From Muribaculaceae bacterium (lineage in GTDB: Bacteria; Bacteroidota; Bacteroidia; Bacteroidales; Muribaculaceae): DNA of 64,000 bases. Location: positions 1 to 64,000 of the forward strand of contig JAFQZK010000004.1 of assembly GCA_017405965.1 (NCBI GenBank), read 5' to 3'. Positions 40,587-50,641 of this stretch are shown piece by piece; the first letter of the stretch is position 1; the number at the start of each line of letters is the position of its first letter. Under the pieces are notes generated by a model. The model was not told where the DNA came from, did not search any database, and saw nothing but the letters and a program-made list of their open reading frames with translations. Made by a program: the position numbers and the translations under genes.

Positions 40587-42662
40587 TTATTTCAACACCT
40601 TAGAAGTCGTGGTGGTACCATCAACATAGGTGGTCACCACGATGTTCATACCGTCGAACGGAGTATCGCTCTCCTGACCGGCCACGTTGATGTAGCGAAC
40701 AGCGGCGATTTCCTTGTCCACGTTCACCTGCTCGATGCCCGAAGCGTTGTTGAGCATGGCAGCGGCATCGTCGGCCAGATAAATCTCGTGGTCGGGAGTC
40801 ACTAACCTCACGTTGGCAAGCATCAGTTCGGCATTGTTGCCGTCAAAGTCCTCATCGGCAGTGATGGTCAGGCGCAGCACCTTACCCTCGCCAATGGTCA
40901 TCTGATCCATCTTCATCGAAGCACCGATCAAGGTATATACATTGCTCTCCTGCTCGTGGATGCGGCTGAAGAACGAGTGGTCACTGCAACGCTCGATGCC
41001 GTCGACAGCGGTGAGGGTTACGCCCTGCGGCAATACCAGCTCACACTGCATGGCGGTGTAATCATGCTCATCATTGTTGAGTGCCACATCGATGGTGCGC
41101 GTCTGACCGGGTTGGAGCGACACACTTTCGAGACTCAAGACATCACTGGTGGCCACACACTTGCCGGCAATCTGGTCGCGGATGGCCTTAACCGAAAGCT
41201 CGCTGGTGCTGCCCATTACCATACTGATAAGGGCTGTCACGTCACTGATATTCACAGAACCGTCACTGTTGATGTCGGCAGCTCGCAGATCGATGTCGAG
41301 ACCGCCTGCAACCGAATAGCTGATAAGAGCCGTCACGTCACTGATGTTGACAACGCCATCGCGGTTCACATCACCCAAGAGGTAGCTCTCCTCGAAGAAG
41401 AAGTTCATCCACTGGTCTGCGGCCTTGTAGAGTTCAACCGAAGCCTCAGGTGCAATCAGGGGGATAGAGGGCTGATCCACACCGGCCCAAACCTCGTTGC
41501 CCAGAGCAGGCACCTCTACAGCGTCGGTCTTGAGAACCTGCATGCCCGTCATACCGGCCATTGCATAGTCGCCCAGAGAGTGTACGCTCGAGGGGAGATA
41601 CATGGTGTCGATGTCCTGGCTCACGTTATAGAACGCATGGCTGCCGATGGATTTCACACCGTAGATGAGCATCTTGCCGGGGTTCAACTGCTCGTCGCCG
41701 GCAAACGTGTAATCCTTGATGTATTCCAGCGTGCGACGGAATGCGGGAGCACCCTTGGGACGACGGATGGTAGAATTGCGGATATCGGGCATTGTAACTT
41801 TCGTCAACAGCGGATTGTGGGCCAATGCGCCCTCACCAAGGTTGGTGAGCGTGCCGGGCAACTCAAGGCTGGTGAGTTTGGTCTGAGCAAAAGCCCATTC
41901 ACCGATGGTGCCCATCGGCAACGACTTGATGTTGATGCTCTCGAGACCTGAATTGATGAATGCCTCGTCGTCGATACGAATCAAGGTGCTTGCGGGATCG
42001 ATGTTGATCGTCTGCAGAGCCTTGCAGCCGTTGAAGGCGCCCTTCAAGATGTAGCTCACATCGGCGCCGATCTGCACGTTACTCAGGTTGAAGTCACCCA
42101 AGAAGGCATAGTCACCGACAGTCGTGCCGTTGATGACAGCGCTCTCCAGTGATTCACAGCGCGAGAACGCGCCTTTGCCCATATAACCCACATTGGCAGG
42201 AATCTCAATACTCGTCAAGGCAGTGCCCGAGAAGGCATAGTCGTCGATCTCGGCCAACGCCTCGGGGAGCGTCACCGAAGTCAACTGGTAGCAACCGGCA
42301 AAAGCGGCATAACCGATCGACTCGATCGTCTCGGGGAGCGCCACCGTAGTGAGCTTCTTGCCGAAGAACGCGGTGCGAGGAATCTGGTTGGCACTGTAGC
42401 CCGTAACCGTTCCAAAGAGGGTCTTGCCGTTGTCAACTGCGGTAATCGTCACCTGGCTCAAGTCAAGCGACGTGAGCTCGGTGAGATGCTCGTTGATGAA
42501 CAGGAAGTCACGGGCATCCATGGTGCCGGTAACGGTGAGTTCAGTAATCTGGGTATCAGTCACCAATTGTGCCAGCTGACCTGCTGTATTCTCTACATTC
42601 ACGGCCTTCAAGGCAGGTGTGACTACTGCCGCCATAAGCAGCAGGAAAAACAATTTGCGCAT
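40587..42662 (-). CDS. Secreted BspA-like leucine-rich-repeat protein with dockerin-like pair and C-terminal sorting-like signature
   Basis: The signal peptide is MRKLFFLLLMAAVVTPALKA. LRR_5 repeats (LPETIESIGYAAFAGCYQLT, GEWAFAQTKLTSLELPGTLT) occupy residues about 95-390. Two dockerin-like loops follow (LGDVNRDGVVNISDVTALIS, AADINSDGSVNISDVTALIS), then a cohesin-like beta domain. The C-terminus has RYINVAGQE and FDGMNIVVTTYVDG with final KVLK. It is a paralog of the gene at 38353-40320, sharing ENTAGQL/TTAGSL, TGTMDA and AMAGMTG segments, but has a different C-terminal tail. It is likely surface exposed. Confidence 0.9.
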   Translation of the reverse strand: MRKLFFLLLMAAVVTPALKAVNVENTAGQLAQLVTDTQITELTVTGTMDARDFLFINEHLTELTSLDLSQVTITAVDNGKTLFGTVTGYSANQIPRTAFFGKKLTTVALPETIESIGYAAFAGCYQLTSVTLPEALAEIDDYAFSGTALTSIEIPANVGYMGKGAFSRCESLESAVINGTTVGDYAFLGDFNLSNVQIGADVSYILKGAFNGCKALQTINIDPASTLIRIDDEAFINSGLESINIKSLPMGTIGEWAFAQTKLTSLELPGTLTNLGEGALAHNPLLTKVTMPDIRNSTIRRPKGAPAFRRTLEYIKDYTFAGDEQLNPGKMLIYGVKSIGSHAFYNVSQDIDTMYLPSSVHSLGDYAMAGMTGMQVLKTDAVEVPALGNEVWAGVDQPSIPLIAPEASVELYKAADQWMNFFFEESYLLGDVNRDGVVNISDVTALISYSVAGGLDIDLRAADINSDGSVNISDVTALISMVMGSTSELSVKAIRDQIAGKCVATSDVLSLESVSLQPGQTRTIDVALNNDEHDYTAMQCELVLPQGVTLTAVDGIERCSDHSFFSRIHEQESNVYTLIGASMKMDQMTIGEGKVLRLTITADEDFDGNNAELMLANVRLVTPDHEIYLADDAAAMLNNASGIEQVNVDKEIAAVRYINVAGQESDTPFDGMNIVVTTYVDGTTTTSKVLK

Positions 42663-42707
42663 ATCGTTTTTATCTATTGTTGGTTGTATTTCAGTCTATT
42701 TAACCCG

Positions 42708-42715
42708 CAAAGATA
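42708..42715 (-). promoter_or_regulatory. -7 element of the 40587-42662 gene
   Basis: TATCTTTG on the minus strand, 46 bases before the ATG. Confidence 0.5.
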
Positions 42716-42816
42716 CATATTATTTCAGTCACGGCACTTGTTTTAACCTTTTTTTTGTTTTAGAATGTCACTACGTGACACCCCAACCTACCGTCAACAG
42801 TAATTTGGCGGCAACA

Positions 42817-42850
42817 AAGGGAGGCCCCCGATGACCGGAGAGCCTCCCTT
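42817..42850 (-). terminator. Hairpin after the 1,901-residue protein gene
   Basis: The perfect 9-base stem AAGGGAGGC/GCCTCCCTT begins 26 bases after the stop codon. The U run is weak (TTTGTT), so it may stop transcription poorly or only protect the mRNA end. Confidence 0.6.
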
Positions 42851-42876
42851 GATGTGCAATAGGACAGGGTTGCGGA

Positions 42877-45800
42877 TTAACGCAGAACCTTGGCTGTGGA
42901 AATTGAGCCGTCGGTGTAACGTGTCACCACAATGTTGATACCCTCAAACGGCTGCTTGCTTTCTACGCCCATCAGGTTGTAGTAGCTCACACTCTTGACA
43001 GCCCTGTCGTTCATCAGCTCGCAAACTGCGGTTACAGTTCCGTTGGAAGAAGACTCGGAACTGAGCGGATAAACGATATAGAGCGGCGGGTTGTCCTTCA
43101 GGTTACCGTCTTCCTCGGTGTAGGGCTGGATGCGGTGCGGTGCACCGTTGCCACCATTGCTCCATGCATCAGGATTCTTGCGCACAATTGCCTCGAAACC
43201 ATAGAGTTTCTCGGGAGTGGTGGTATTTGATGCGGTGAAGCAGTCGAGTACACGAGTGTTCTTGGTCACATCATAGTCCTCGCACAACGACATGTTGGCG
43301 GCGAAGCTGCCCTTGAACCTGTGACCGTTGATCTGGTTGCCTTCCTGGGCGGGAGCGATAAAGAAGTTGTCCTCTCGAGTGTAGTAAGCCCACACTACCT
43401 GGCAGAACTCCTGGGGCTTGGCGTCCATGAAGAAGAAGTACTCACCACCGAGCTCGTCTTCACGATAGCTCATGGCGCCGTCGGCGTCGATATTCTCGGC
43501 CAGGAAGTTGGCCGTGCAGTAGATGTTGGGGGTGTAGGTCGAACCAACCTCCTGCACAACGGGAAGGTTGTTGCCCAAGTCGATGGTCGGGTTCAAGGCA
43601 TCTACATAGGTACCGCTGACAGAACCGGCACTGAGAATCTTGTTCTCATAGGTGTCTTTGAGCGTACCCAAAACCTGCTGATAGACATTAATGTCGACAG
43701 CCGTCTTGTCGGTGATGCTGTTCGGAATCAAAATCTCAATCCAGTTGCTCTGGTCATAGTCCTTCTGCTCAACCGTGTTGATGAAGGTACCGTTCTGGTT
43801 CTCGAACTCAATCAGATAGTTCTTCTGGCCATCGGCGGGATAACGCTTGGCGGCATACATCTCGTCGTCCTTGGCAAAGATGGCGAACTTGCCCTTGTTG
43901 TCATCCCAAGTCACGTGAGCGGCGATCAGCGGGTTGGAGATGGTGTAAGGATTACCCTCTTCACCAATCTGTACCAGGTCCTCAAGACGCACGCTGTTGT
44001 CTTCCCACTCGGTAAACTTGATAGGCATGATTTCATAACCGTTCTGCCACTTCTGGAAGATGAAAGTCACATTGTAGAACTTGTTATCGGTGGGCAGTGT
44101 AACACCAATCTCATTGCCCTGCTTGTCCTTCCATGCCGGGCTGTCGTACTTGTTGTAACCCACAATGGCGGTGCCGCCTTGTACCTCCGATACATCGTCG
44201 CCATTCTCATCGGCAGCGATGCGGAAGTTAAGGCCATTGACGTTGGATACCTGCAGCTTGTTGATGTACAGGTAACGGTCATTGTAGTTGGCGGGATTTT
44301 CAAGCAGCTCGCTGAGCAGCACCTGCTCGGGATCGGCAAGGGCCGTCAGGGTAGTATCGCGGAATGTATCTTGCCACTCGAAGCACTGAGCCTGATAGTA
44401 TTGACCTTCTTGATAGTAGCCCTTCTTCACCTTGAAGCCAGGAGGAATCACGTCACTGTTCTCATACCTGGCAGCAAAATCTGATTTGAACTGAGGCTGG
44501 ATGAAGAACTGCATGTAGCCCGTGCGGTCCTTTACCCAGATGTATTCTTGACCACTGCCACTGTTTTGTGAGTAGTCAAACAATACGGTCACGGGACTCA
44601 TGAAGGTAACCTCTTCGCCATTATCCAATTCCATGAACTCGGCGATGCTGTACACCTTATCGCTCTTGAAGTTATAGGTCGCGCTGGCCGTTGCCGTGGA
44701 CTGGCCTTTGACAGCCGTTGCCTCGACAGTCATCTCGTGGTTGGTCTCGTCGACGTTAACCGTGAAAGGTCCAGTGTAGGTCTGCGGTTCACCACCGTTG
44801 ATGGTATAGGTCACAGTAGCGTCGCTGGGCGTCGGGGTGATGGTTACAGTGACAGGAGCGCTCACACGCTGTGAGGCCGGACTGATGGCAACAGTTACCC
44901 TATCCCAATAATAGGTCACGGTGGCTATCTTGCTGACGTTGCCATCGCCGTCAACGGCAATTGCCTTGACAGTGACGGGAGCCGAGCCGTAGGCTACCAC
45001 GGGCTTGTTGTCCGGGTCATAGACAGCGCTATTCTGGGTGGGATCACTACCATCCAGGGTGTAATAGATGGTGACATTCTCGGTCGAGCAAGTCATGGTC
45101 ACCTCAACGTCATCAAACATCTTATTGGCCGTGCCACCCTCAGGAGAAATGACGGGTTTAGCCACCTTGACGGTACCCTCCCTATAGAGTTTGGCATTGG
45201 GCATATTGCTTGTTGACAGATAGCAGGCATAACGCGTACTGCTAACATTGCACTGCAGGTATCTTCCCGTGCTACCCACATTCTGGATCACGACATTGTA
45301 ATTGTTATCAATGTAATTGTTATCAATCGAGAGCGTCCACTTGTAAGCGTCGGTTGTGCCCTTTGAGCCTCGGTTAACTGTATTGCCTGAGTAGTAATAC
45401 AGATATTGACCAGACAGATCCCTGATGTAGAATTGGCCATTGCCTGCGTTCTCGAGAGTGAGCACATTGACATCGGTCGGGTCTGCCAATGTCACAACGT
45501 CATCATCCACCGTGAAACCATTCGTCACAGTCGCATAGTAGTTGCTGCTGTTAAAATTGTTACTCAGCGCATAATAAGTGTAGGGGTTAGTACTCGTTCT
45601 GGTATATACCAGCACATAATCCTCGAACGGTACAATATCCTCATCATCCTTCACCAGGACATAGGTATTACTACCTGCAGGTTTAATGACGTAGGTAGCC
45701 TCGACCACAGTGCTGGTAATGCCGCCATAGACGGCGACAGCCTTGATGGTAGTCAACTCAGCTGTCACAGGAATGGGACCAGTGTACTGGGTGCTGTTGG

Positions 45801-48582
45801 CATCAGGCGTCGAACCATCGGTAGTATAATAGATATGGGCACCCGGGGTGTCGCAAGTGATCTCCACATTCTGGGCCACTTCGTAACGGCCAGGCTCGGG
45901 CGAGAAGACAGGAGCGTGCACATCGGGAACGATGCGCATCATGTTGGTCTCGGGGTCAAGCGTGATGGTATAGGTACCAGCAAGCATCTTGACAGCGTGA
46001 TGTATTGTCGAGTCAAGAGGAAAATCCTGGTTCATGCTGCCTTCGCTAAGCCACCAGTCACCATTAGGATTATCATAAGATGGATCGGCTTTCGGACCGA
46101 AAATATAACTCGACTGCCAATTGACATCGCTGCCCGACTTCTTGGCGAATACCAGATAGGTATCGCTCGTTGTGGTCAAGGTTTGGGTGTAAACACCGTT
46201 TTCATAGCCCATCTGGATACCGTTAGCGAAATCCCAAGAGGGGCTGGTCACAATGTAAACCGGGCCATTGTGCTTGTAGTGAACTGGGACGTCAACATCG
46301 GCAACGCCGCTGGTTGTGGTACTCACGCGCACAGTGTTGTCCGACTTCAACAGACGGCCACTGTAGTTAACCGTAGCGGTGGTCTCAACCACACTGCCGT
46401 CGGCTGTAGCGATGGTCGTGGGATTAACGGTCCACTTGTCATAATTGGTGCTGTAGTTGGTGTTCAAGATGCTCAGGTTGACGTTGGCATCAAGATAGCC
46501 GGCATTCACCGTGAGTGCGCCACCATCGATGGTGCCAAAGCTCAACGGATTGGGCGTGGCGGTCATCGTGGCGGGCGGCGGGGTAGCCTTCTTAGCGGTC
46601 ACGGTGACCGTCTCGGTCAGGTCACCGCAAGTTACGGTGATGGTGCAAGTTACGGGTTCGGTGCTCGTGCCGTTATAGGTCACGGTGAGATTCTGGTTCA
46701 CCGAGCCGTCGGTGGGAGTGAGCGTCGTGGGCGTTACCGTGAAGTCAGCACCCGTATAAGTAATGTTCACATTACCAGCCAAATGGGCACCGCTCACATG
46801 AACCGTGCCACTGGTCGATGCACCAGCCGCGGCATTGTAGGCAATGTCGTCCAGCGCCTGCGACGGGGGCGTAACCGTCAGAGACGGATCATTGCTGTCC
46901 TTGACATAGAGGCATGCAAGGCTTTGATTGCTAGTGTAGCAAGCAAAGCGGGGACTGCCTGAGTTGTAGAATAGGGTCCTATCAGTATTGCCTACATTTG
47001 TCAAAGCAAAACCTGTGAAACCGCCCACTGTTTTACTGGCAACGGTCCAACTGGATGAATTGTTGACTGAACTTGATGTCGTCAATGAGTTACCGCTGCT
47101 CCAACTCAGATAATTGTTACCATATTTAAAGGTCCATGCATCACCATTATCACCCAACGTCAATTCCACAACGTCAGTGCCACCAATGTTTACAGTGTTG
47201 TTGTTGAATGTCAGATTGTTGACGACACTACCGCAATTGGTGCCGTTAATCGGTGCTATCACACCCATTCCCACACCATAATTCTCATTGACGATGATGT
47301 ACGTTTTGCCGACCATGAGGTCATCCAAACTGGTCACCTTCTTATAGATATTTTCAACCACGGGTGCGTTGACGGTGAGGGTGAGGCTGCTCTCATCGCT
47401 CTCGTTGAAGTCGTCATCAAGCGCGATGGCACGGATGGTGCAACCCTCGGTAATGGTCACCTGGGCGGTGTTGCCGCTAGTCATCGTGGCGGTGCCGCTG
47501 TTCGCAGGATCAGTCCCGTCGGTGGTATAGCTCAAATAGTTGCCACTATCGGCCGTAATGTCAACCACGGTGCCGTTGTCCACGGCCTGAGTGCCCGTTA
47601 CAGGCGTGCCGTTGATGCTGAACACCGGAGGTGTAACAGTCACCGGCGTGGTACCATCATCCTTGACATAGATATAAGCAACAACTCTGTTAGTTGTTGA
47701 ACTTGTCAACTGAAAAACAGAACTGCTGGTATTAAAGCGGATGTAATAGGAAGTGTATTGATTGTTCCTTATTCCATTGTCGTTAATCGTCCATTTGGTA
47801 TCGGCGTAGCTTGTGTCATCTACAGGATAAAAGCCATCATAATTCGTATTAGTCGCTAAATATTTGCCATTGGGCAGCTGAAATGTCCATGCATCAGAGG
47901 TGCCACCCAAAGTGAATTCAACAACATTCTTGCCACCGATATCAATCTTGTTGTCGGTGCCAATAGGTGCAGCGACTCCGGCAGCGTGATGGGTCGCGAG
48001 GTCAATCTCACCCATCGCGGCCGATGAAGCTCCGTTCTCATACACAATGATATAATTCTTGCCGGCTTTCAAGTCATTGGTGCTCGTTATCTTGCGATAC
48101 CAATTAGGTTCAGCAGGCGTGTCACCACCTGTTTCTTTTTCATAAGTAACAGCAACTGTAGCAATAGAAGTAGTGTTAGAAGCAGTGAATGCCTCAGAAG
48201 TAATGACAGCATTTGTTGCTGGTGTCCATGTTCTTGAATTATTGTTTGGTCCTGAATATGAGCCATTAGCTGGACTCATGTTCTGCAAGTTTGCTCCAGT
48301 GATAGTAATACTCTTGATTGTATTGCCACTAGCCTCAACAGTCATACTACCACCAGACTTATAAATACGAAGATTTGTACCATCAAAGTAAGGATCATTT
48401 GTGCCCTTAGTAAACGTCAAAGTGACATCGCCACTTGAAACGACCAGTGGGGCTGGAAAACTAGTTCTTGCAGTCCAGCCCTGATCAGCCATAGTAATGG
48501 TTGTTGTCACCGTCTCAGTTTCTGCCCAGCCGACCGAGAATGCCAGCAGAGCAGTCAATAAAAAAGTAAGTAACCTGTTCAT
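42877..48582 (-). CDS. Giant (1,901-residue) secreted multidomain surface protein
   Basis: The signal peptide is MNRLLTFLLTALLAFSVGWA. Three copies of a roughly 150-residue module each start with KI/KV(T)SxxDLxxGKxYIIV or VLVKDDEDIVPFEDYVLVYT. Each continues to VVEFTLGG..DAWTF or LTLENAG and ends with a strand such as ACLYVKDS. Between them are Ig-like and chitobiase C-terminal-like modules (YYTTDGSTPDANSTQYTGPI, IYYTLDGSDPTQNSAVYDPD, TYTINGGEPQTYTGPF). A C-terminal half contains OB-fold-like text (YSIAEFMELDNGEEVTFMSP). The end is YYNLMGVESKQPFEGINIVV, then TRYTDG and KVLR. No catalytic motif is seen. It is probably a glycan-binding adhesin exported by type IX secretion. Confidence 0.88.
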   Translation of the reverse strand: MNRLLTFLLTALLAFSVGWAETETVTTTITMADQGWTARTSFPAPLVVSSGDVTLTFTKGTNDPYFDGTNLRIYKSGGSMTVEASGNTIKSITITGANLQNMSPANGSYSGPNNNSRTWTPATNAVITSEAFTASNTTSIATVAVTYEKETGGDTPAEPNWYRKITSTNDLKAGKNYIIVYENGASSAAMGEIDLATHHAAGVAAPIGTDNKIDIGGKNVVEFTLGGTSDAWTFQLPNGKYLATNTNYDGFYPVDDTSYADTKWTINDNGIRNNQYTSYYIRFNTSSSVFQLTSSTTNRVVAYIYVKDDGTTPVTVTPPVFSINGTPVTGTQAVDNGTVVDITADSGNYLSYTTDGTDPANSGTATMTSGNTAQVTITEGCTIRAIALDDDFNESDESSLTLTVNAPVVENIYKKVTSLDDLMVGKTYIIVNENYGVGMGVIAPINGTNCGSVVNNLTFNNNTVNIGGTDVVELTLGDNGDAWTFKYGNNYLSWSSGNSLTTSSSVNNSSSWTVASKTVGGFTGFALTNVGNTDRTLFYNSGSPRFACYTSNQSLACLYVKDSNDPSLTVTPPSQALDDIAYNAAAGASTSGTVHVSGAHLAGNVNITYTGADFTVTPTTLTPTDGSVNQNLTVTYNGTSTEPVTCTITVTCGDLTETVTVTAKKATPPPATMTATPNPLSFGTIDGGALTVNAGYLDANVNLSILNTNYSTNYDKWTVNPTTIATADGSVVETTATVNYSGRLLKSDNTVRVSTTTSGVADVDVPVHYKHNGPVYIVTSPSWDFANGIQMGYENGVYTQTLTTTSDTYLVFAKKSGSDVNWQSSYIFGPKADPSYDNPNGDWWLSEGSMNQDFPLDSTIHHAVKMLAGTYTITLDPETNMMRIVPDVHAPVFSPEPGRYEVAQNVEITCDTPGAHIYYTTDGSTPDANSTQYTGPIPVTAELTTIKAVAVYGGITSTVVEATYVIKPAGSNTYVLVKDDEDIVPFEDYVLVYTRTSTNPYTYYALSNNFNSSNYYATVTNGFTVDDDVVTLADPTDVNVLTLENAGNGQFYIRDLSGQYLYYYSGNTVNRGSKGTTDAYKWTLSIDNNYIDNNYNVVIQNVGSTGRYLQCNVSSTRYACYLSTSNMPNAKLYREGTVKVAKPVISPEGGTANKMFDDVEVTMTCSTENVTIYYTLDGSDPTQNSAVYDPDNKPVVAYGSAPVTVKAIAVDGDGNVSKIATVTYYWDRVTVAISPASQRVSAPVTVTITPTPSDATVTYTINGGEPQTYTGPFTVNVDETNHEMTVEATAVKGQSTATASATYNFKSDKVYSIAEFMELDNGEEVTFMSPVTVLFDYSQNSGSGQEYIWVKDRTGYMQFFIQPQFKSDFAARYENSDVIPPGFKVKKGYYQEGQYYQAQCFEWQDTFRDTTLTALADPEQVLLSELLENPANYNDRYLYINKLQVSNVNGLNFRIAADENGDDVSEVQGGTAIVGYNKYDSPAWKDKQGNEIGVTLPTDNKFYNVTFIFQKWQNGYEIMPIKFTEWEDNSVRLEDLVQIGEEGNPYTISNPLIAAHVTWDDNKGKFAIFAKDDEMYAAKRYPADGQKNYLIEFENQNGTFINTVEQKDYDQSNWIEILIPNSITDKTAVDINVYQQVLGTLKDTYENKILSAGSVSGTYVDALNPTIDLGNNLPVVQEVGSTYTPNIYCTANFLAENIDADGAMSYREDELGGEYFFFMDAKPQEFCQVVWAYYTREDNFFIAPAQEGNQINGHRFKGSFAANMSLCEDYDVTKNTRVLDCFTASNTTTPEKLYGFEAIVRKNPDAWSNGGNGAPHRIQPYTEEDGNLKDNPPLYIVYPLSSESSSNGTVTAVCELMNDRAVKSVSYYNLMGVESKQPFEGINIVVTRYTDGSISTAKVLR

Positions 48583-48628
48583 AAAAAATAACTTGAATTA
48601 TGTGAATTAAAGATTAAACTGCATGCCA

Positions 48629-48673
48629 AAGAAAAAGCCATCGGCTATACCTTTTTTGAAGGTTGCGATGGCT
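48629..48673 (-). promoter_or_regulatory. Terminator-like hairpin inside the leader of the giant gene
   Basis: On the minus strand AGCCATCG (48673-48666) pairs with CGATGGCT (48643-48636), with an inner ACCT/AGGT stem, and is followed by TTTTCTTT. It lies between promoter and start codon, so it could attenuate transcription. Confidence 0.5.
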
Positions 48674-48836
48674 AGTTGAGATAGGGTCACATAACAAAAA
48701 AATGGCACTCAAAGCTTTACGAGCTGCAAGACACTTACTGTCAAGTAGCTGAAAATCATTGAATTCCATCTTTGAAACCCTATAGTTCATATTTTGACCA
48801 CGACAACTCCTCGAAAGAGCTTTACAAAACTTGGCG

Positions 48837-48867
48837 CAAAGGTATGTATTTTTCTCATTGTCACCAA
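48837..48867 (-). promoter_or_regulatory. Promoter of the giant surface protein gene
   Basis: TTG (48867-48865), 20 bases, TACCTTTG (48844-48837) on the minus strand. The leader to the ATG at 48582 is about 250 bases. Confidence 0.6.
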
Positions 48868-49035
48868 GAAAAAAAATCATCATTTTTCAAAATTTTTATG
48901 ACTTTCGGCCAACGATGATAACATTTCAATCAATCTGGGACAAGAATAGGTGAAATCATCTCTTCGGCGCCTGCTGGGATGGTGGACAGTAACACTTTTT
49001 AACGCAGGAATTCTCTGTGAATGGCGAAAAGGCAC

Positions 49036-49043
49036 TAATTTTG
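49036..49043 (+). promoter_or_regulatory. -7 element of the tubulin-like operon
   Basis: TAATTTTG, 52 bases before the ATG at 49095. No clear -33 box. It is the only promoter-like site seen before 58.6 kb on this strand, consistent with one long operon. Confidence 0.4.
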
Positions 49044-49094
49044 CTATTTAATGGGAAAGTGTTCCCTTTTTACAGAAAAAAGAAAAAATTGAAG

Positions 49095-50546
49095 ATGTTA
49101 AATATGAGACGATTACCGTTGTTGCTGATGGCTTGCGCCATGATGGCAGGTTTGCTGTCGTGCGGTGGCCACGGCAAACTGGAGAAGGCGGTGCGCAGTG
49201 TGCTGGTGAGCGGTGACACGACCCGCGCAGCCTATGACTCGTTGTGCTCGCTGGTGACCGACAACCCCGGCAAATACAGTGACATGCTCACGCCCGAGGG
49301 CCGTGTTGACCACAAGAAGATGGCCGATTTCATCGAACAGATCGGCTCACAGTTGCGACCGCCCATGCACTGGGACACGCGCCCCTATGGCGGCGTGGAC
49401 GACCTGTCGCTGACGGTATACTTTGAACGCAGCGGCTCGATGGTCCCCTACGACCAGCGTGGCGGTGGCGGACAGTTGAAGAAGGCTGTCAACGACCTGA
49501 TCAACCACTTCCCCGCCGGCAGCAAGGTGGACATCAACATCGTGAACGACGGTATCTACCCCTACCAGCACACGGTCGATGAGTTCCTGAAGGACCGCGA
49601 CATCTACCAGAGCACGGCAGGGGTGGGAGACGCCGCCTACACCGATTTCCAGCTGATTTTCGAGAAAATCCTGGAAGCCCAGCGTCCCGGCAACGTGAGC
49701 GTGCTGGTGAGCGACCTGATCTATTCGCCCAAGGACACCCGTGGCGTGAGCCTGGACAAGATCTTCAACGAGGAGAACAGCCTGGCCACCCGCGTGTTTG
49801 CCAAGTACAAGGGCAAGAGCGTGGTGGTGCAGCAGTTCATGGGCGACTACAGCGGCAAGTATTACCCCTATAACGGGGTGCCGTTTGAGTACAACGGCAA
49901 GCGACCGTTCTACCTGGTCATCATCGCCGATGGTGACGCAATGGACCAGCTGGCCACCGACAAGCGCTACAGCGGCGTGCTCGACGCTCCCGCAGTGCGC
50001 TACAGCTACCGCTTCAACCAGGCCACGAGCGATGTGCAGTGCCGCGTGCTGCCCGAGTGGAAGGACAACGCGGGACGCTTCCGCGTCAAGCATGGCGACG
50101 GCATCGTGCTGGCCAAGTGTGACGGCGACCGCCAGACGGGCAAACTGTGCTTCTCGCTGGCAGCCAATTTGGGCGGTCTGATGAAGGACGACGCCTTGCT
50201 GACCAACCCCGCCAACTATGAGGTGAAGAGCATCGACGGCTATACCCTCACGGTGCAGCCCATCGACCAGAGCATGGTGACGGCCAACAACAAGGAGTAC
50301 TTGGAAGGCATGACACACATCCTCACCCTGGTGGGCGACTTGAAGAGTCCGCGTGACGAGGTGCACATCTCGTTGCGCAACGAGCTGCCCGAATGGGTGC
50401 GCCAGTCCTCGAGCCAGAGCGACACCAGTGCCGGCGGCTCGTTCTCAACCACGACGCTGGGCCTGGAACAGCTGCTGGGCGGCATGTTCGACGCGATGAA
50501 GGGTGGCAGCAGCTTCTTCGACATCACCATCAATCTCCAGCGTTAA
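49095..50546 (+). CDS. Lipoprotein with a von Willebrand A-like domain, first gene of the tubulin-like operon
   Basis: The start is placed at 49095 (49104 is equally possible); the longer frame from 49017 would begin within the promoter. RRLPLLLMACAMMAGLLSCG is a lipoprotein signal. Residues about 100-260 show a VWA fold with a MIDAS: LTVYFERSGSM (Glu in place of the usual first Asp of DxSxS), a Thr in GDAAYTDFQLIFEKI, and an Asp in VSVLVSDLIYSPKD. A beta-rich C-terminal half follows and ends in a Ser/Gln/Thr-rich linker and GLEQLLGGMFDAMKGGSSFF. VWA domains bind protein partners through a metal ion. As a lipoprotein it would sit in the periplasm or on the outer membrane. Confidence 0.8.
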   Translation: MLNMRRLPLLLMACAMMAGLLSCGGHGKLEKAVRSVLVSGDTTRAAYDSLCSLVTDNPGKYSDMLTPEGRVDHKKMADFIEQIGSQLRPPMHWDTRPYGGVDDLSLTVYFERSGSMVPYDQRGGGGQLKKAVNDLINHFPAGSKVDINIVNDGIYPYQHTVDEFLKDRDIYQSTAGVGDAAYTDFQLIFEKILEAQRPGNVSVLVSDLIYSPKDTRGVSLDKIFNEENSLATRVFAKYKGKSVVVQQFMGDYSGKYYPYNGVPFEYNGKRPFYLVIIADGDAMDQLATDKRYSGVLDAPAVRYSYRFNQATSDVQCRVLPEWKDNAGRFRVKHGDGIVLAKCDGDRQTGKLCFSLAANLGGLMKDDALLTNPANYEVKSIDGYTLTVQPIDQSMVTANNKEYLEGMTHILTLVGDLKSPRDEVHISLRNELPEWVRQSSSQSDTSAGGSFSTTTLGLEQLLGGMFDAMKGGSSFFDITINLQR

Positions 50547-50641
50547 ACAAGACCTTAAGGACCCTATCGACCTTAACGACCTTAAAGTCCTTAAGGGCCT
50601 TAAGAACCCAAACTAAAGAATAAAACTAAAGACTGCAAGAT
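50547..50641. repeat. Low-complexity linker built from CCTTAA words
   Basis: Seven CTTAA words (mostly as CCTTAA or GACCTTAA) occur within about 60 bases between the first two operon genes. Several are parts of the self-complementary word CCTTAAGG. Confidence 0.7.

Larger units (their letters stand above)
48583..49094. other. Divergent intergenic region between the giant surface protein and the tubulin-like operon
   Basis: The left half is the roughly 250-base leader of the giant gene, with a hairpin/T-run at 48629-48673 and the promoter at 48837-48867. The right half holds the -7 element of the operon at 49036-49043. A 90-codon open frame on the minus strand (48883-48614) covers the leader but starts ahead of its promoter and is probably not a gene. 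Confidence 0.6.

Noticed and set aside
48614-48883. A 90-codon frame in the leader of the giant surface protein gene
   Set aside because: Its start lies upstream of the predicted promoter, it covers the terminator-like hairpin, and it has no family resemblance; kept only as a leader.
49017-49094. Longer N-terminus for the VWA lipoprotein
   Set aside because: The extra codons overlap the promoter element and would bury the lipoprotein signal.
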